A stretch of DNA of 64,000 bases from Aldehydirespirator sp965117015 (GCA_965117015.1 OZ220747.1:3579660-3643659); one strand, 5' to 3'. Shown: positions 34,297 through 43,349, counted from the stretch's first letter. Program-made: numbers and translations. Notes: generated by a model not told the origin, from the sequence alone.

Positions 34297-35664
34297 ATGT
34301 TGATCGATAGCGCTCACCGGGCTGAGGCCGCCGCCAAGGAGATGCTGGGGTACGTCGATGACGGCTCGGTGTCGTGTGCGGAGATGCGTGAGGCGCTTGC
34401 GGTCTGCGCGGCGTTCATGGCGGCCGGTTCGGCGTTCCAGGCCGCCGCCGCCCGCCTCATCGCCCAGGCGGAACGTCATGGCGACGGTGGCGCCCAGGTC
34501 CTCGCCGATGCGGCCGGGCTGTCACGGCGCGACGCCCACAGCCAGGTCAAGACGGCTGAGGCCATCGGGGCTGTGCCCGCGGTGCGCGACGCGGTGGAGT
34601 CGGGGCGGGTGTCACAGGCCAACGCCAAGCGGCTAGCCGACGCGGTGCAGAAGACCAGCGCCGCTGATGTCGAATCCGATGGGGAGTTGTTGGCCAAGGC
34701 GGAGTCGATGCGCCCTGAGCAGTTTGCCCGCGAGGCCCGGCGCTGGACCGCTGAGCACCAAGCCGACGGCGGCGAGTCCGAATACAGGCGGCTGCGGGCT
34801 AGGCGTTGTGTGCGGGTGTGGGACGGCGATGACGGCATGGTGCATCTGCGGGGCGAGTTCGACCCGGTGACCGGCAAACGCATCGCCAACCGGCTGCGGG
34901 CCGAAGCCCGCCGCCTTCATGACACCGACAAGCAACAGGCCGGTGATGCCCAGAGGCGCAGCTTCGACCAGTGCATGGCCGACGCCCTCGACAACCTCAC
35001 CTCCGCCACCAACCTCAGCGGCGGCAAGGCCTTCGCCGACATCTGCGTGGTCGCCCACGTCGATGACGCCACCGGCAATCTCGTGGCTGAGCTCCCCGAG
35101 GGAGAGCGGCTACCGGCCGCGGTGCTTGAACAGCTCTCCTGCAACGCCAAGCTCACCGGTGTCGTCTATGACCGCTGCGGCAAGCCGATCTGGCGCACCC
35201 ACTCGCGCCGCACCGTCACCGAATCCCAATGGCAGCTCCTCATCGCCAAATGGGGCGGCTGCTTCCACTGCGGCGCCAACCCCGGAATCTGCCAAGGACA
35301 CCACATCGAACCAGCCGCACGGGGCGGACCCACCAAACTCGACAACCTCGTCCCGGCCTGCTGGAGCTGCCACCACCGCATCCACCACAACGGCTGGCAG
35401 ATACTAAAGAGCCCCGACGGCTGGCACACCCTTCACCCACCCGACCGCACCCACCACGGACCCGCCCACGCCCCCGACTACCCGCCACCCGGACCCGGAC
35501 CGGGCACCAACCAGCGCAACCGGGCCGGACCCGCACCACCCAGGCGAGCCCACACCGCGCCCCCGGCATCCACCCAGCCGCCGGCGCCCGGGCCCGCACC
35601 ACCCCGGCGGGTGCCCAACCGGTCCCGCAGCGCTCAACACGAGCCGCTCTTCACGCTCAGCTAG
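34297..35664 (+). CDS. DUF222 / HNH endonuclease (13E12-like) protein
   Basis: A 455-residue protein. Residues ~20-270 are a DUF222-type helical domain (AGLSRRDAHSQVKTAEAIG, GRVSQANAKRLADAV). An HNH domain follows near 315-365: CFHCGANP, QGHHIEPAARGGPTKLDNLV and CWSCHHRIHHNGW. The Cys pairs and His residues fit a zinc-stabilised HNH nuclease. A Pro-rich tail of about 80 residues ends the protein. Such genes are multicopy in many actinobacteria and are sometimes linked to mobile elements, but no transposase, repeats or attachment site flank this one. The biological role is unknown. Confidence 0.9.
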   Translation: MLIDSAHRAEAAAKEMLGYVDDGSVSCAEMREALAVCAAFMAAGSAFQAAAARLIAQAERHGDGGAQVLADAAGLSRRDAHSQVKTAEAIGAVPAVRDAVESGRVSQANAKRLADAVQKTSAADVESDGELLAKAESMRPEQFAREARRWTAEHQADGGESEYRRLRARRCVRVWDGDDGMVHLRGEFDPVTGKRIANRLRAEARRLHDTDKQQAGDAQRRSFDQCMADALDNLTSATNLSGGKAFADICVVAHVDDATGNLVAELPEGERLPAAVLEQLSCNAKLTGVVYDRCGKPIWRTHSRRTVTESQWQLLIAKWGGCFHCGANPGICQGHHIEPAARGGPTKLDNLVPACWSCHHRIHHNGWQILKSPDGWHTLHPPDRTHHGPAHAPDYPPPGPGPGTNQRNRAGPAPPRRAHTAPPASTQPPAPGPAPPRRVPNRSRSAQHEPLFTLS

Positions 35665-35877
35665 CCAGCTCTCGGGCGACCGCTCGCACCGAGGACGCCC
35701 ACAGCGCACCCTCGCCGAGGCGGTCGGCCCCTGGGGCGAGTGACGCCGTCGTCGAAATCATCTGCTGGCTGGCGCTGACCTGAGCAGCACGGCAGCACAG
35801 GCACTGGACCGCTCCCCCGCTGGATCTGACTGGAACTCTCCGGCCGAGCGAACGCCCTGCGTCACCCGCTTGAGTGG

Positions 35878-36825
35878 CTACGCCAGGCCGAGACGGTTCC
35901 GGGCGTCGGCTACGTCGATGGCGAGTTGCTCCGAGAGCTGGTCGATGCCCTCGAACTTGCGCTCGCTCCTGAGGAAGTCGACGAACTCCACCCGCACTTC
36001 GCTTCCGTAGAGGTCGCCGTCGAAGTCGATGACGTGGACCTCCAGCAGCGACTTCTCCGCGTGCTCGTAGAAGGTCGGGCGGCGGCCGATGTTGATGGCG
36101 CAGCCCCGGCGGCTCCCGTCGGGCAGCGTGCACCAGCCCGCGTAGACCGCGTCGGCGGGCCAGGCCATGAACTTCGGAACGGGAACGTTGGCGGTGGGGA
36201 ACCCGACCGTCACCCCGCGCTTGTCGCCAGGAACGACCGTGCCGCGCACCTCGTAGTAGCGGCCCAACATCCTCGCGGCCTTCGCAACGTCCCCTCCGGC
36301 CAGGGCCCGGCGCACCGCGGTGGACGAGACCGGCTCACGGGCGGCGCTGTGATGGCGGATGAGCTCCAGGGGGACCACCTCGAAGTCCCACTCCCGGCCC
36401 AGACGCTCGAGCTCGGCGACGTTGCCGGTGCGGCCCTTGCCGAAATGGAAGTCCTCCCCCACCACCACGGCCCGGGCGTGGAGCGCGTCGAGGAAGACCT
36501 GCTCCACGAACTCCTCGGGCCTGGTGCCGGCCCGGGCCTCGTCGAACTCGATCACGTAGCCGTAGTCGAGCCCCTGGGCCTCCAGCAGCTCCAGCTTCTG
36601 CTCGAGGGTCGTCAGCAGCTTCGGCGCATTCTCCGGACGCACCACGTACGCCGGATGGGTGTCGAACGTGACGACAGCCGACGCCACCCCGAGGCGCTCC
36701 GCGGTGCGCCGAACCTGGGTGAGCACCTCCTGATGACCGAGGTGCACCCCGTCGAACACGCCGATCGCGGCCGCGACCGACACCATGGGGGGGAGCTGAT
36801 CGCGCCGATCGTGCAGCAGTTCCAC
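35878..36825 (-). CDS. ribF: Bifunctional riboflavin kinase / FMN adenylyltransferase
   Basis: A 315-residue protein of normal length that makes FMN and FAD from riboflavin. The N-terminal nucleotidyltransferase motif is GVFDGVHLGHQ (about 22-32) with GEDFHFGKGRTG further on. The C-terminal kinase motif is GVTVGFPTANV. It ends the translation-gene block, 115 bp downstream of truB. The gap 35665-35877, between it and the DUF222 gene, shows no gene. Confidence 0.96.
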   Translation of the reverse strand: MELLHDRRDQLPPMVSVAAAIGVFDGVHLGHQEVLTQVRRTAERLGVASAVVTFDTHPAYVVRPENAPKLLTTLEQKLELLEAQGLDYGYVIEFDEARAGTRPEEFVEQVFLDALHARAVVVGEDFHFGKGRTGNVAELERLGREWDFEVVPLELIRHHSAAREPVSSTAVRRALAGGDVAKAARMLGRYYEVRGTVVPGDKRGVTVGFPTANVPVPKFMAWPADAVYAGWCTLPDGSRRGCAINIGRRPTFYEHAEKSLLEVHVIDFDGDLYGSEVRVEFVDFLRSERKFEGIDQLSEQLAIDVADARNRLGLA

Positions 36826-36865
36826 AGACGCCTCCAGCGCGTGATAGTGCGTGATAGTGACGGTT

Positions 36866-36882
36866 CCGGACCCCGGGTCCGG
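36866..36882 (-). terminator. Hairpin between truB and ribF
   Basis: CCGGACCC-C-GGGTCCGG is a perfect 8-bp dyad with a 1-nt loop, 40 bp upstream of the ribF start. A direct repeat GTGATAGTG occurs twice beside it (36841-36859). It could attenuate readthrough into ribF. There is no T-run. Confidence 0.45.
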
Positions 36883-36940
36883 TACCCGGGAGGCTACCGA
36901 CGCCGGTCCCCGACCTCACACCGCGAGGGCACCGCAGCCG

Positions 36941-37969
36941 CTACGGGGTCGGAGGGTCGGCCACGACCACCGCCGGCTTCGCCCCGTCGCGGAACCGCTC
37001 GTAGACGGCGAGCAGCTTGCCGCCGGAGTCATGGACGGCCCAAGGCCCGGACGGCGCCCCCGGTTCGAAGGGGTCGGCGACGCCGAGGCACTCAAGGTCC
37101 AGGACCCGGCCGTGAGCCACCTGGGCCGCCACCGCCGGACCCACCCGCACACCGGCCAGATGTTGGACTGCATGCGCCATCGGCAGCACCTCGGCAGACT
37201 CGAGCGGGCGGGCCGCATCGAGCCCGAAGCCGCCCACGGCCGTGCGTCGAAGGTTGCGCAGGTGGGCGCCCCCGCCGAGAGCCCGACCGAGATCCGCGGC
37301 GAGCACCCTCACGTAGGTGCCCGAAGAGCAGTCGACCACAGCCTTTAGAACCTGCGTCGGCAGGTGCAAACCGGTCGCGTCGGGGCGGGGTGTTTTTCGC
37401 TCTTGTTCGCTGCGCTCACGGGCCGCTCGGGCCACGGCCTCGCCCGTATGAACCGGACTCGCTCGCCTACCCGCTCGGCCTCTTGGCACCGACTCGGCAC
37501 CGGGCACGGGCGTGACATCGAAGCGATGGACCGTGACCGGCCGGGCCTCGCGCTCCACCTCCACACCGGCGCGGGCGAGGGTGTGCAGCCTGCGTCCTCC
37601 CACCTTCACCGCCGAGACCATGGGGGGAACCTGAAGGATCTCACCGGTGAGGGCGGCAACAGCCTCGCCAATCTGCTCCGCGCTCACGCCGGCCATGTCG
37701 TGGCGGGCCGTCACCTGCCCCGCCGAGTCGAGGGTGTCGGTCTCGACACCGAGCACGATCTCAGCCTCGTAGCTCTTCGGGAGTCCGGTGACATACCGCA
37801 GCAGCCGGGTCGCCCGGCCCACGCCGAGGACCAGCACCCCGGTCGCGTCGGGGTCCAGGGTGCCGCTGTGCCCCACCTTCCGGGTGCCCAGCACACCCCG
37901 GGCCTTGGCCACCACATCGTGGCTCGTCCACCCGGCGGGCTTGTCAATGACCGCGATGCCGTCGGGCAC
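36941..37969 (-). CDS. truB: tRNA pseudouridine-55 synthase with an in-frame repeat insertion
   Basis: A 342-residue protein, longer than usual. It makes pseudouridine 55 in the T-loop of tRNAs. The catalytic Asp39 is in HSGTLDPDATG, and CSSGTYVRVLAADLG marks the core. Between HRFDVTP (about 149-154) and LKAVVDCSSGTYVR (208-221), where the family has a short loop, residues ~162-192 are encoded by a copy of the dispersed ~90-bp element (37396-37484): VHTGEAVARAARERSEQER. The frame is preserved, so the enzyme probably tolerates the loop. GTG 37969 overlaps the rbfA stop by one base. Confidence 0.95.
   Translation of the reverse strand: MPDGIAVIDKPAGWTSHDVVAKARGVLGTRKVGHSGTLDPDATGVLVLGVGRATRLLRYVTGLPKSYEAEIVLGVETDTLDSAGQVTARHDMAGVSAEQIGEAVAALTGEILQVPPMVSAVKVGGRRLHTLARAGVEVEREARPVTVHRFDVTPVPGAESVPRGRAGRRASPVHTGEAVARAARERSEQERKTPRPDATGLHLPTQVLKAVVDCSSGTYVRVLAADLGRALGGGAHLRNLRRTAVGGFGLDAARPLESAEVLPMAHAVQHLAGVRVGPAVAAQVAHGRVLDLECLGVADPFEPGAPSGPWAVHDSGGKLLAVYERFRDGAKPAVVVADPPTP
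37396..37484 (-). repeat. Dispersed ~90-bp element, copy C (inside truB)
   Basis: Same orientation as truB. The core (GGCGAGGCCGTGGCCCGAGC then GGCCCGTGAGCGCAGCGAAC) is identical to copies A and D. Unlike copies A and B it has no in-frame stop, and it adds about 30 residues to the protein. It resembles in behaviour the Rickettsia palindromic elements that insert into coding genes; sequence relationship to those is not implied. Confidence 0.88.
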
Positions 37970-38367
37970 TACCAGTTCTCGGGGTCGGCGGTGTCGTCGG
38001 TGCCGTCGAGGAGTCTCTCGATGCGCTCGGCCGAGCGCAGCACAGTGTCGGGACGGAACACGAGCTCCGGTGTGCGTCGCAGCCGGGTCTGGTCCCCGAC
38101 GATGCGCCGCAGACCGCGAGTGTGCTCCTCGAAGGCCTCAGCGATGTCGGCATCGCCCTCCTCGGTCTCGCCGAGGGACGTGAACCACACGACAGCCCGG
38201 TGCAGGTCACGGTCGACATCGACGCCGGTGACCGACACCATGGCCAAACGGTCGTCTTCGATCTGCTCCATCGACTCGGCGATGATGCGCCGGATGAGCT
38301 CGCCCACCCGGGCGGTGCGATGGCCGGCCCGATGGTCGGGATGCGAGCGTCCGGTTCGCCGTGTCAT
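37969..38367 (-). CDS. rbfA: 30S ribosome-binding factor A
   Basis: A 132-residue KH-like protein needed for late 16S rRNA 5'-end maturation and cold adaptation. Typical features are RVGELIRRIIAESMEQ near the start and VSVTGVDVDRDLHRAVVWF. A longer in-frame start exists, but ATG 38367 overlaps the infB stop (ATGA) and gives the family length. It sits between infB and truB as in most bacteria. Confidence 0.95.
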   Translation of the reverse strand: MTRRTGRSHPDHRAGHRTARVGELIRRIIAESMEQIEDDRLAMVSVTGVDVDRDLHRAVVWFTSLGETEEGDADIAEAFEEHTRGLRRIVGDQTRLRRTPELVFRPDTVLRSAERIERLLDGTDDTADPENW

Positions 38368-41216
38368 TGATCGAGGGTTCGGGCCACCTCGTGCTCTTCG
38401 AAGGTCTCGATAATGTCGCCCGCCTTGAGATCCTGGAAGTTGCTCAGACCGATGCCGCACTCGAACCCCGACTGAACCTCGCGGACGTCGTCGGTGAAGC
38501 GCTTGAGCGAATTGATGGTCCCCTTCCAGATAATGGCCCCGTCGCGCAGGAAACGCACCTTCGCTCCCCTGGTGATGGTGCCGTTCTGCACGTAGCAGCC
38601 GGCCACCGCCCCCACCCGGGGGATGCGGAAGACCTGGCGCACCTCGGCCTCGCCCGTGACGATCTCGGTGATGTCGGGGGCGAGCATCCCGACCATGGCC
38701 GACGAGACGTCCTCAAGCAGCTTGTAGATGATCTCGTAGGTGCGGATCTCCACGTTCTCGGCGTCGGCTGCCTCACGGGCCTTGCGGTCGGGCCGGACGT
38801 TGAAGCCGATGATGGTCGCGTTCGACGCCGAGGCGAGCTGGATGTCGTTCTCGGTGATGCCGCCCACGCCCCGGTGCACGATGGCGATGCGGACCTCACC
38901 GGTCTCGAGCTTGCGGAGGCTCTCCGTGACGGCCTCCAGCGACCCGTTGACATCGGCCTTCACGATGACGTTGAGCGTGGCGCTCTCGCCCCGCTGGATC
39001 CGGGTGAACAGATCCTCGAGCTTGGCCCCGCCGGACAGGGCGTGAGCCTCGCGGCCCAGACTCGACAGGCGCTGCCAGTGCTCGCGGGTGTCGGCCACCC
39101 GCCCGGCGATCTTCTCGTTGGGAGCGACCGCGAAGGTGTCGCCCGCGATGGCGACCTCCGACAGGCCCAGGACCTGGACCGGCGTCGAGGGAACGGCCTC
39201 ATCGACGGCCTCGCCCCGGTCGTCGAGCAGGGCCCGGACGCGACCCCAGGACGCGCCCGCGACCATGGGGTCACCGATGCGCAGGGTGCCCCTCTGCACC
39301 AGCACGGTGGCCACCGGACCGCGCCCGATGTCGAGATTCGACTCGAGCACGACCCCGCCCGCTCGACCCTCGGACGAGGCCCTCAGATCCTCGACCTCGG
39401 CCACCAGCAGTATCTGATCGAGCAAGTCCTCGAGGCCCTCGCCGGTCAGAGCCGACACCTCGCAGTAGATCGTCTCCCCGCCCCAGGCCTCCGGAACCAG
39501 ACCCTGCTCGGCCACACCGGCCACGGTCCTCTGCGTATCGGCGTTGGGACGATCGATCTTGTTGACCGCGACCACGATGGGAACTTCGGCGGCCTTGGCA
39601 TGGTTGATGGCCTCTACCGTCTGGGGCATCACGCCGTCGTCGGCGGCCACGACCAGCACCACGATGTCGGTGGCGCCCGCGCCCCGGGCCCGCATGGCGG
39701 TGAACGCCTCGTGACCGGGAGTGTCGATGAAGGTGAGCGTCCGGTCATTGCGCTCGACCTGATAGGCGCCGATGTGCTGGGTGATCCCGCCGGCCTCGCC
39801 GTCGACCACGTTCGCGTCGCGGATCCGGTCGAGCAGCAGCGTCTTGCCGTGGTCGACGTGGCCCATGACGGTGATCACGGGAGCCCGGAGGGGAGCGACG
39901 CTCGAGTCGTCGTCGCCGTCGATCCCGAGGAGCTTGCGCAGTTCGGCCTCCTGCTCCTCACCAGGGTCGACGAGGCGGATCTCGGCACCGATCTCAGCCG
40001 CGAACAACTCCATCATCTCGTCACTCAGCGACTGGGTGGCGGTGACCATCTCGCCGTGCTGCATCAGGAAGCGGACCACATCGGCGGCGGTGCGATTGAG
40101 CTTGGGGCCGAAGTCCTGGGCGGCCGAGGCCCGCTCCACCACGATGATGCCCTCGGGCACCGCGGCGTGACGGGGCGTGTAGGTCGGGACGTCCATGGGC
40201 TGGAGTTCCTCGCGCACCCGCCGCCGGCGGCTCTTGCGGCGGGGCGGGCGTCGCTGAGCGCCACCGGGGCCGCCCCTGCCCCCGCCGGGCCGGCCCGGCG
40301 GTCCGGGAGCAGCAGGCCGGGGACCGCCCAGAGGACGAGGACCGCCTGACGGAGCGCCTCGGCGGGGGCCTGCCGGTCGATCAGCCGGAGGCCGGGAGCC
40401 CGCCGGGCGGGCGGCCCCGCCGGACGGGCGGCGCTCCGGCGCAGCCGGACCTCTCCGGCTGGGAGTCCCCTGAGGGGCAGACGGCCGAATGCGGCGAGGC
40501 GGAGGAGGCGGCGGGATGGGCTTGCCCGACCGCGAGACGGGAGGGGTGCCGGACCTGAGAGGACGGGGCGGCGCCGCGCTCGCCTGCGCCTTGGGGCTCG
40601 GTGGCTTGGGCGGCGGGGGCTCCTCCGCGACGGGCGGGGGCTCCTGGACGACGACTCGCTTGGCCGGAGCCACACTGCCGCTCGAGGAGATGGTCACCTT
40701 CGGCTTCGCGGCGGCAGGCTCGGTCACTTCCGTCGCGGCCGGCGCGGTCACCGGCGCGGGCGCGTCCGGCTCGACCTGCGGTGCGGCCTGGGCAGCGGGC
40801 GCCCTCGCCGCGGGTGCCTTCGCAGCGGGGGCGGCCCGGACTGTGGACTCACTGCTGACCTCGGTTGCGGGCCTTTCACCAGCAACCGGCTGGAGACTGG
40901 GAGCTTCCGCATCTGGCTTCGACGTGACGGGCGTCCCGGCCTCGGGCTTCACAGGCTCCGACTTCACAGGCTCCGGCTTCGGGGGCTCGGGCTCGACGGG
41001 CTCCGGCTCCGCCACCTTCACCGGTTCCGGAGGCGGCGGAGGCTTCAGCAGCCCGTCGCGTTCTGCCCGTCGCCGTACCCGGTCGGCTTGAGCCTCGACG
41101 ATGCTCGAGGAATGCGACTTGACTCCGATGCTGAGCGCGAAGCAAAGATCGAGCGTCTCTTGATTCGTCAGTCCGAGCTCCTTGGCGAGCTCGTGGACGC
41201 GGATCTTGCCTGGCAA
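38364..41216 (-). CDS. infB: Translation initiation factor IF-2
   Basis: A 950-residue GTPase that places initiator tRNA on the 30S subunit. The N-terminal IF2_N motif is IRVHELAKELGLTNQETLDL. Residues ~55-330 are a long Pro/Ala/Arg/Gly-rich disordered region, usual in actinobacteria. The G domain begins with GHVDHGKT (452-459), then DTPGHEAF and NKID. Domains II-IV follow to the C-terminus. TTG 41216 is the start that places the IF2_N motif correctly; it is 13 bp after ylxR. Confidence 0.97.
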   Translation of the reverse strand: MPGKIRVHELAKELGLTNQETLDLCFALSIGVKSHSSSIVEAQADRVRRRAERDGLLKPPPPPEPVKVAEPEPVEPEPPKPEPVKSEPVKPEAGTPVTSKPDAEAPSLQPVAGERPATEVSSESTVRAAPAAKAPAARAPAAQAAPQVEPDAPAPVTAPAATEVTEPAAAKPKVTISSSGSVAPAKRVVVQEPPPVAEEPPPPKPPSPKAQASAAPPRPLRSGTPPVSRSGKPIPPPPPPRRIRPSAPQGTPSRRGPAAPERRPSGGAARPAGSRPPADRPAGPRRGAPSGGPRPLGGPRPAAPGPPGRPGGGRGGPGGAQRRPPRRKSRRRRVREELQPMDVPTYTPRHAAVPEGIIVVERASAAQDFGPKLNRTAADVVRFLMQHGEMVTATQSLSDEMMELFAAEIGAEIRLVDPGEEQEAELRKLLGIDGDDDSSVAPLRAPVITVMGHVDHGKTLLLDRIRDANVVDGEAGGITQHIGAYQVERNDRTLTFIDTPGHEAFTAMRARGAGATDIVVLVVAADDGVMPQTVEAINHAKAAEVPIVVAVNKIDRPNADTQRTVAGVAEQGLVPEAWGGETIYCEVSALTGEGLEDLLDQILLVAEVEDLRASSEGRAGGVVLESNLDIGRGPVATVLVQRGTLRIGDPMVAGASWGRVRALLDDRGEAVDEAVPSTPVQVLGLSEVAIAGDTFAVAPNEKIAGRVADTREHWQRLSSLGREAHALSGGAKLEDLFTRIQRGESATLNVIVKADVNGSLEAVTESLRKLETGEVRIAIVHRGVGGITENDIQLASASNATIIGFNVRPDRKAREAADAENVEIRTYEIIYKLLEDVSSAMVGMLAPDITEIVTGEAEVRQVFRIPRVGAVAGCYVQNGTITRGAKVRFLRDGAIIWKGTINSLKRFTDDVREVQSGFECGIGLSNFQDLKAGDIIETFEEHEVARTLDQ

Positions 41217-41229
41217 CGCGTGCCCCCGT

Positions 41230-41520
41230 TCAGAGAGTCTGGCTGGCGCGACCGCCCGGCCCGGGATCGCTCCCCGGGTCCGACGACCACGCTTGTTGAA
41301 GCCTAGCGATCTCGCCCGGCTCTACGTCAGCCCGCAAGGCCCGCCCGAAGGCTCGACGGCGCCGGGCCGACTCGAAGCAGGCGATGTCGGCGCACAGCCA
41401 GGCGCCCCGGCCGGGTCCGGACCCCACCACCAGAGCGCCGCTGGGATCCCTGCGCACACGCCGCATCTCCGCACCCGGGCGGCGGGTGCGGCAGCCGATG
41501 CAGGTTCGGACCGGGCTCAG
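41230..41520 (-). CDS. ylxR: YlxR-family (DUF448) protein
   Basis: About 96 residues. The family signature VRTCIGCRTRRPGAE precedes MRRVRRDPSGALVV, GRGAWLC and RRRAFGRALR. It is an RNA-binding or regulatory protein almost always found between nusA and infB. The signature lies upstream of the first in-frame ATG (41466), so the real start must be earlier. CTG 41520, overlapping the nusA TGA as CTGA, is the only candidate close to the expected position, an unusual start codon. A misread base is possible. Confidence 0.82.
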   Translation of the reverse strand: MSPVRTCIGCRTRRPGAEMRRVRRDPSGALVVGSGPGRGAWLCADIACFESARRRRAFGRALRADVEPGEIARLQQAWSSDPGSDPGPGGRASQTL

Positions 41521-42797
41521 CTGCTCTCCGCCCGCTCCGCCGTGACCTCGGGCTCCCGGGCACCGGCGTCCTGCCCCGAACCGGAGCCCTCGCCGGAACC
41601 GGCGTCCTCGGCCGAATCGGGGCCATCACCTGAACCGGCGTCCTGCCCCGAGCCGGATCCCTCGCCGGAACCGGAGTCCTCGGCCTGCTCCTGAGCCATG
41701 GCCGCGGCCCACGCCTCGGCGCTGACGGCCTCTCCACCGTCGGCCGGCTGCCAGAGCTGCTCTCCGGTCTCGGGATCGGTGATCCACTCCCCCTCGGCCC
41801 ACTCCACGTCGCCGTAGGCCGCCTCCTCGGCCAGCTGGGTCTCGCTCTTGATGTTTATGCCCCAGCCGGTGAGCCGGCTGGCCAGGCGAGCGTTCTGGCC
41901 CTCCTTGCCGATGGCGAGCGACAACTGGTAGTCGGGAACGATCACGTCGCAGTCGCCGGTCATCTCGTTGGGGCGGACCTCCTTGATCCTCGCCGGCGAC
42001 AGCGCCTTCGTCACGAACTCCTCGAGCTCGCTGCTGAACGGCACGATGTCGATCTTCTCGCCTCTCAGCTCGTTGACGACCTGGCGGACCCTCGCTCCGC
42101 GGGCCCCCACGCAGGCGCCCACCGGATCGACATTCGGGTCGTTCGAGTACACCGCGATCTTGGTGCGGTGGCCCGGTTCACGCGCGCATGCCTTGATCTC
42201 CACGATCCCGTCGGCGATCTCGGGCACCTCCAGCTCGAAGAGTCGCTTGACCAGGCCGGGATGGGTCCGGCTCACCACGATCTGAGGCCCCTTGGCCGTC
42301 TTGCGCACCTCGACGATGTAGGCCTTGAGCCGGGTGTTGGAGTCGGGCCGCTCGTAGGGGACCTGCTCCGCCTGGGGCAGCAGCGCCTCCACCCGGCCCA
42401 GATCGAGCAGGGTGTAGCGGGCGTCGGTCTGCTGGATCATGCCGGTGACGATGTCTCCCTCGCGGCCGGCGTACTCCTCGTACTTGAGCTCCCGCTCAGC
42501 CTCGCGGATGCGCTGGGTCATGACCTGGCGGGCGGTCTGCGCCGCGATGCGCCCGAAGTTGTCCGGCGTCACCTCGTACTCCTCGCCCACCGGGTTGCCC
42601 TCCTCGTCCAGGTCCTGGGCGATCACGTGGAACTCCATGGTGGACGGATCGATCGTCACCCAGGCGTACTCCTTGGCGTCGGGCAGCCGCTTGTAGGCGG
42701 ACTCCAAGGCGTCCGCCAGGGCCGCGAACAGCGCGTCGACGGTGATCCCCCGCTCGGCCGCCATCGCCTGGAGAGCTTCCATCATCTCCGCGTTCAT
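41517..42797 (-). CDS. nusA: Transcription termination/antitermination factor NusA
   Basis: A 426-residue protein with an N-terminal RNA-polymerase-binding domain (MNAEMMEALQAMAAERGITV), S1 domain (EGDIVTGMIQQTDARYTLLD) and two KH domains (GACVGARGARVRQVVNEL; LAIGKEGQNARLASRLTG). It modulates pausing, termination and rRNA antitermination. The C-terminal ~60 residues are a low-complexity acidic Ser/Gly/Asp/Glu tail with internal repeats, beyond the usual end. ATG 42797 lies inside the first unit of a 17-bp tandem repeat shared with the 3' end of rimP. Confidence 0.96.
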   Translation of the reverse strand: MNAEMMEALQAMAAERGITVDALFAALADALESAYKRLPDAKEYAWVTIDPSTMEFHVIAQDLDEEGNPVGEEYEVTPDNFGRIAAQTARQVMTQRIREAERELKYEEYAGREGDIVTGMIQQTDARYTLLDLGRVEALLPQAEQVPYERPDSNTRLKAYIVEVRKTAKGPQIVVSRTHPGLVKRLFELEVPEIADGIVEIKACAREPGHRTKIAVYSNDPNVDPVGACVGARGARVRQVVNELRGEKIDIVPFSSELEEFVTKALSPARIKEVRPNEMTGDCDVIVPDYQLSLAIGKEGQNARLASRLTGWGINIKSETQLAEEAAYGDVEWAEGEWITDPETGEQLWQPADGGEAVSAEAWAAAMAQEQAEDSGSGEGSGSGQDAGSGDGPDSAEDAGSGEGSGSGQDAGAREPEVTAERAESS

Positions 42798-42859
42798 CGC
42801 TTCGCCTCGTTCATGTCTTCGCCTCGTTCATCTCTTCGCCTCGTTCATCTCTTCGCCTC
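42792..42859 (-). repeat. 17-bp tandem repeat at the rimP/nusA junction
   Basis: Four units of 17 bp on the coding strand, GAGGCGAAGAGATGAAC with small changes, cover 42792-42859. Each contains an ATG preceded by a purine-rich GAGGCGAAG stretch like a ribosome-binding site. Since 17 is not a multiple of 3, the ATGs fall in different frames; only the last is the nusA start. The rimP stop lies inside the array. Confidence 0.88.
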
Positions 42860-43349
42860 CTAATTGGTCAAGTCGTTCGGACTGTTGTGCTTTCTGCGGG
42901 CGCGAGCCCCACTCGAAGACTGTGCGAGCCGAGGCGAGCTGCTCGAAAGCGATGCGGCACACCTCGCCTTCGGGGCTGCGCAGGTCCACGCCGTCGTCGG
43001 CCACGGCCTCCAGGATCCCCGTCAGCCGGCGGGGCCCGTCGAAGCCGGCCAGGGTCTTCACCTTCACGGTGGATCCGGCGGCGCGGCGGAAGTGCTCGGG
43101 TGTGCGCAGCGGGCGCTCCAAGCCGGGGCTCGAGACCTCCAGCGTGTACCGGCCCGGTATGGGATCGTGCTCGTCAAGGGCGCGGCTGATCGAGCGCGAC
43201 AGCCGGGCGATGACGTCGAGATCGATGCCGCCGTCGGCGTCGACAAGGACTCGCACCACCCCGCCGTGGTGCTCCACGTCGTACAAGTCGACCGAGACAG
43301 CCTCCGCCAGCGGGGCAACGAGTTCGCGGACGCGATCGGCGATCGCCAT
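42828..43349 (-). CDS. rimP: Ribosome maturation factor RimP
   Basis: A 173-residue 30S assembly factor. The N-terminal domain begins AIADRVRELVAPLAEAV with DLYDVEHHGG and VDADGGIDLD. The GRYTLEVSSPGLERPL motif is diagnostic. ATG 43349 was chosen over a longer frame because it gives the family start. Its 3' end runs through the 17-bp repeats, ending in MNEAKR. Confidence 0.95.
   Translation of the reverse strand: MAIADRVRELVAPLAEAVSVDLYDVEHHGGVVRVLVDADGGIDLDVIARLSRSISRALDEHDPIPGRYTLEVSSPGLERPLRTPEHFRRAAGSTVKVKTLAGFDGPRRLTGILEAVADDGVDLRSPEGEVCRIAFEQLASARTVFEWGSRPQKAQQSERLDQLGGEEMNEAKR

Noticed and set aside
34297..35664. DUF222-HNH gene as part of a homing endonuclease or insertion element
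   Set aside because: No terminal inverted repeats, target duplication, transposase or interrupted host gene flank it.
38361..40349. A 662-codon plus-strand frame across the IF-2 gene
   Set aside because: It mirrors infB in high-GC sequence, with no domain and a composition typical of antisense frames.
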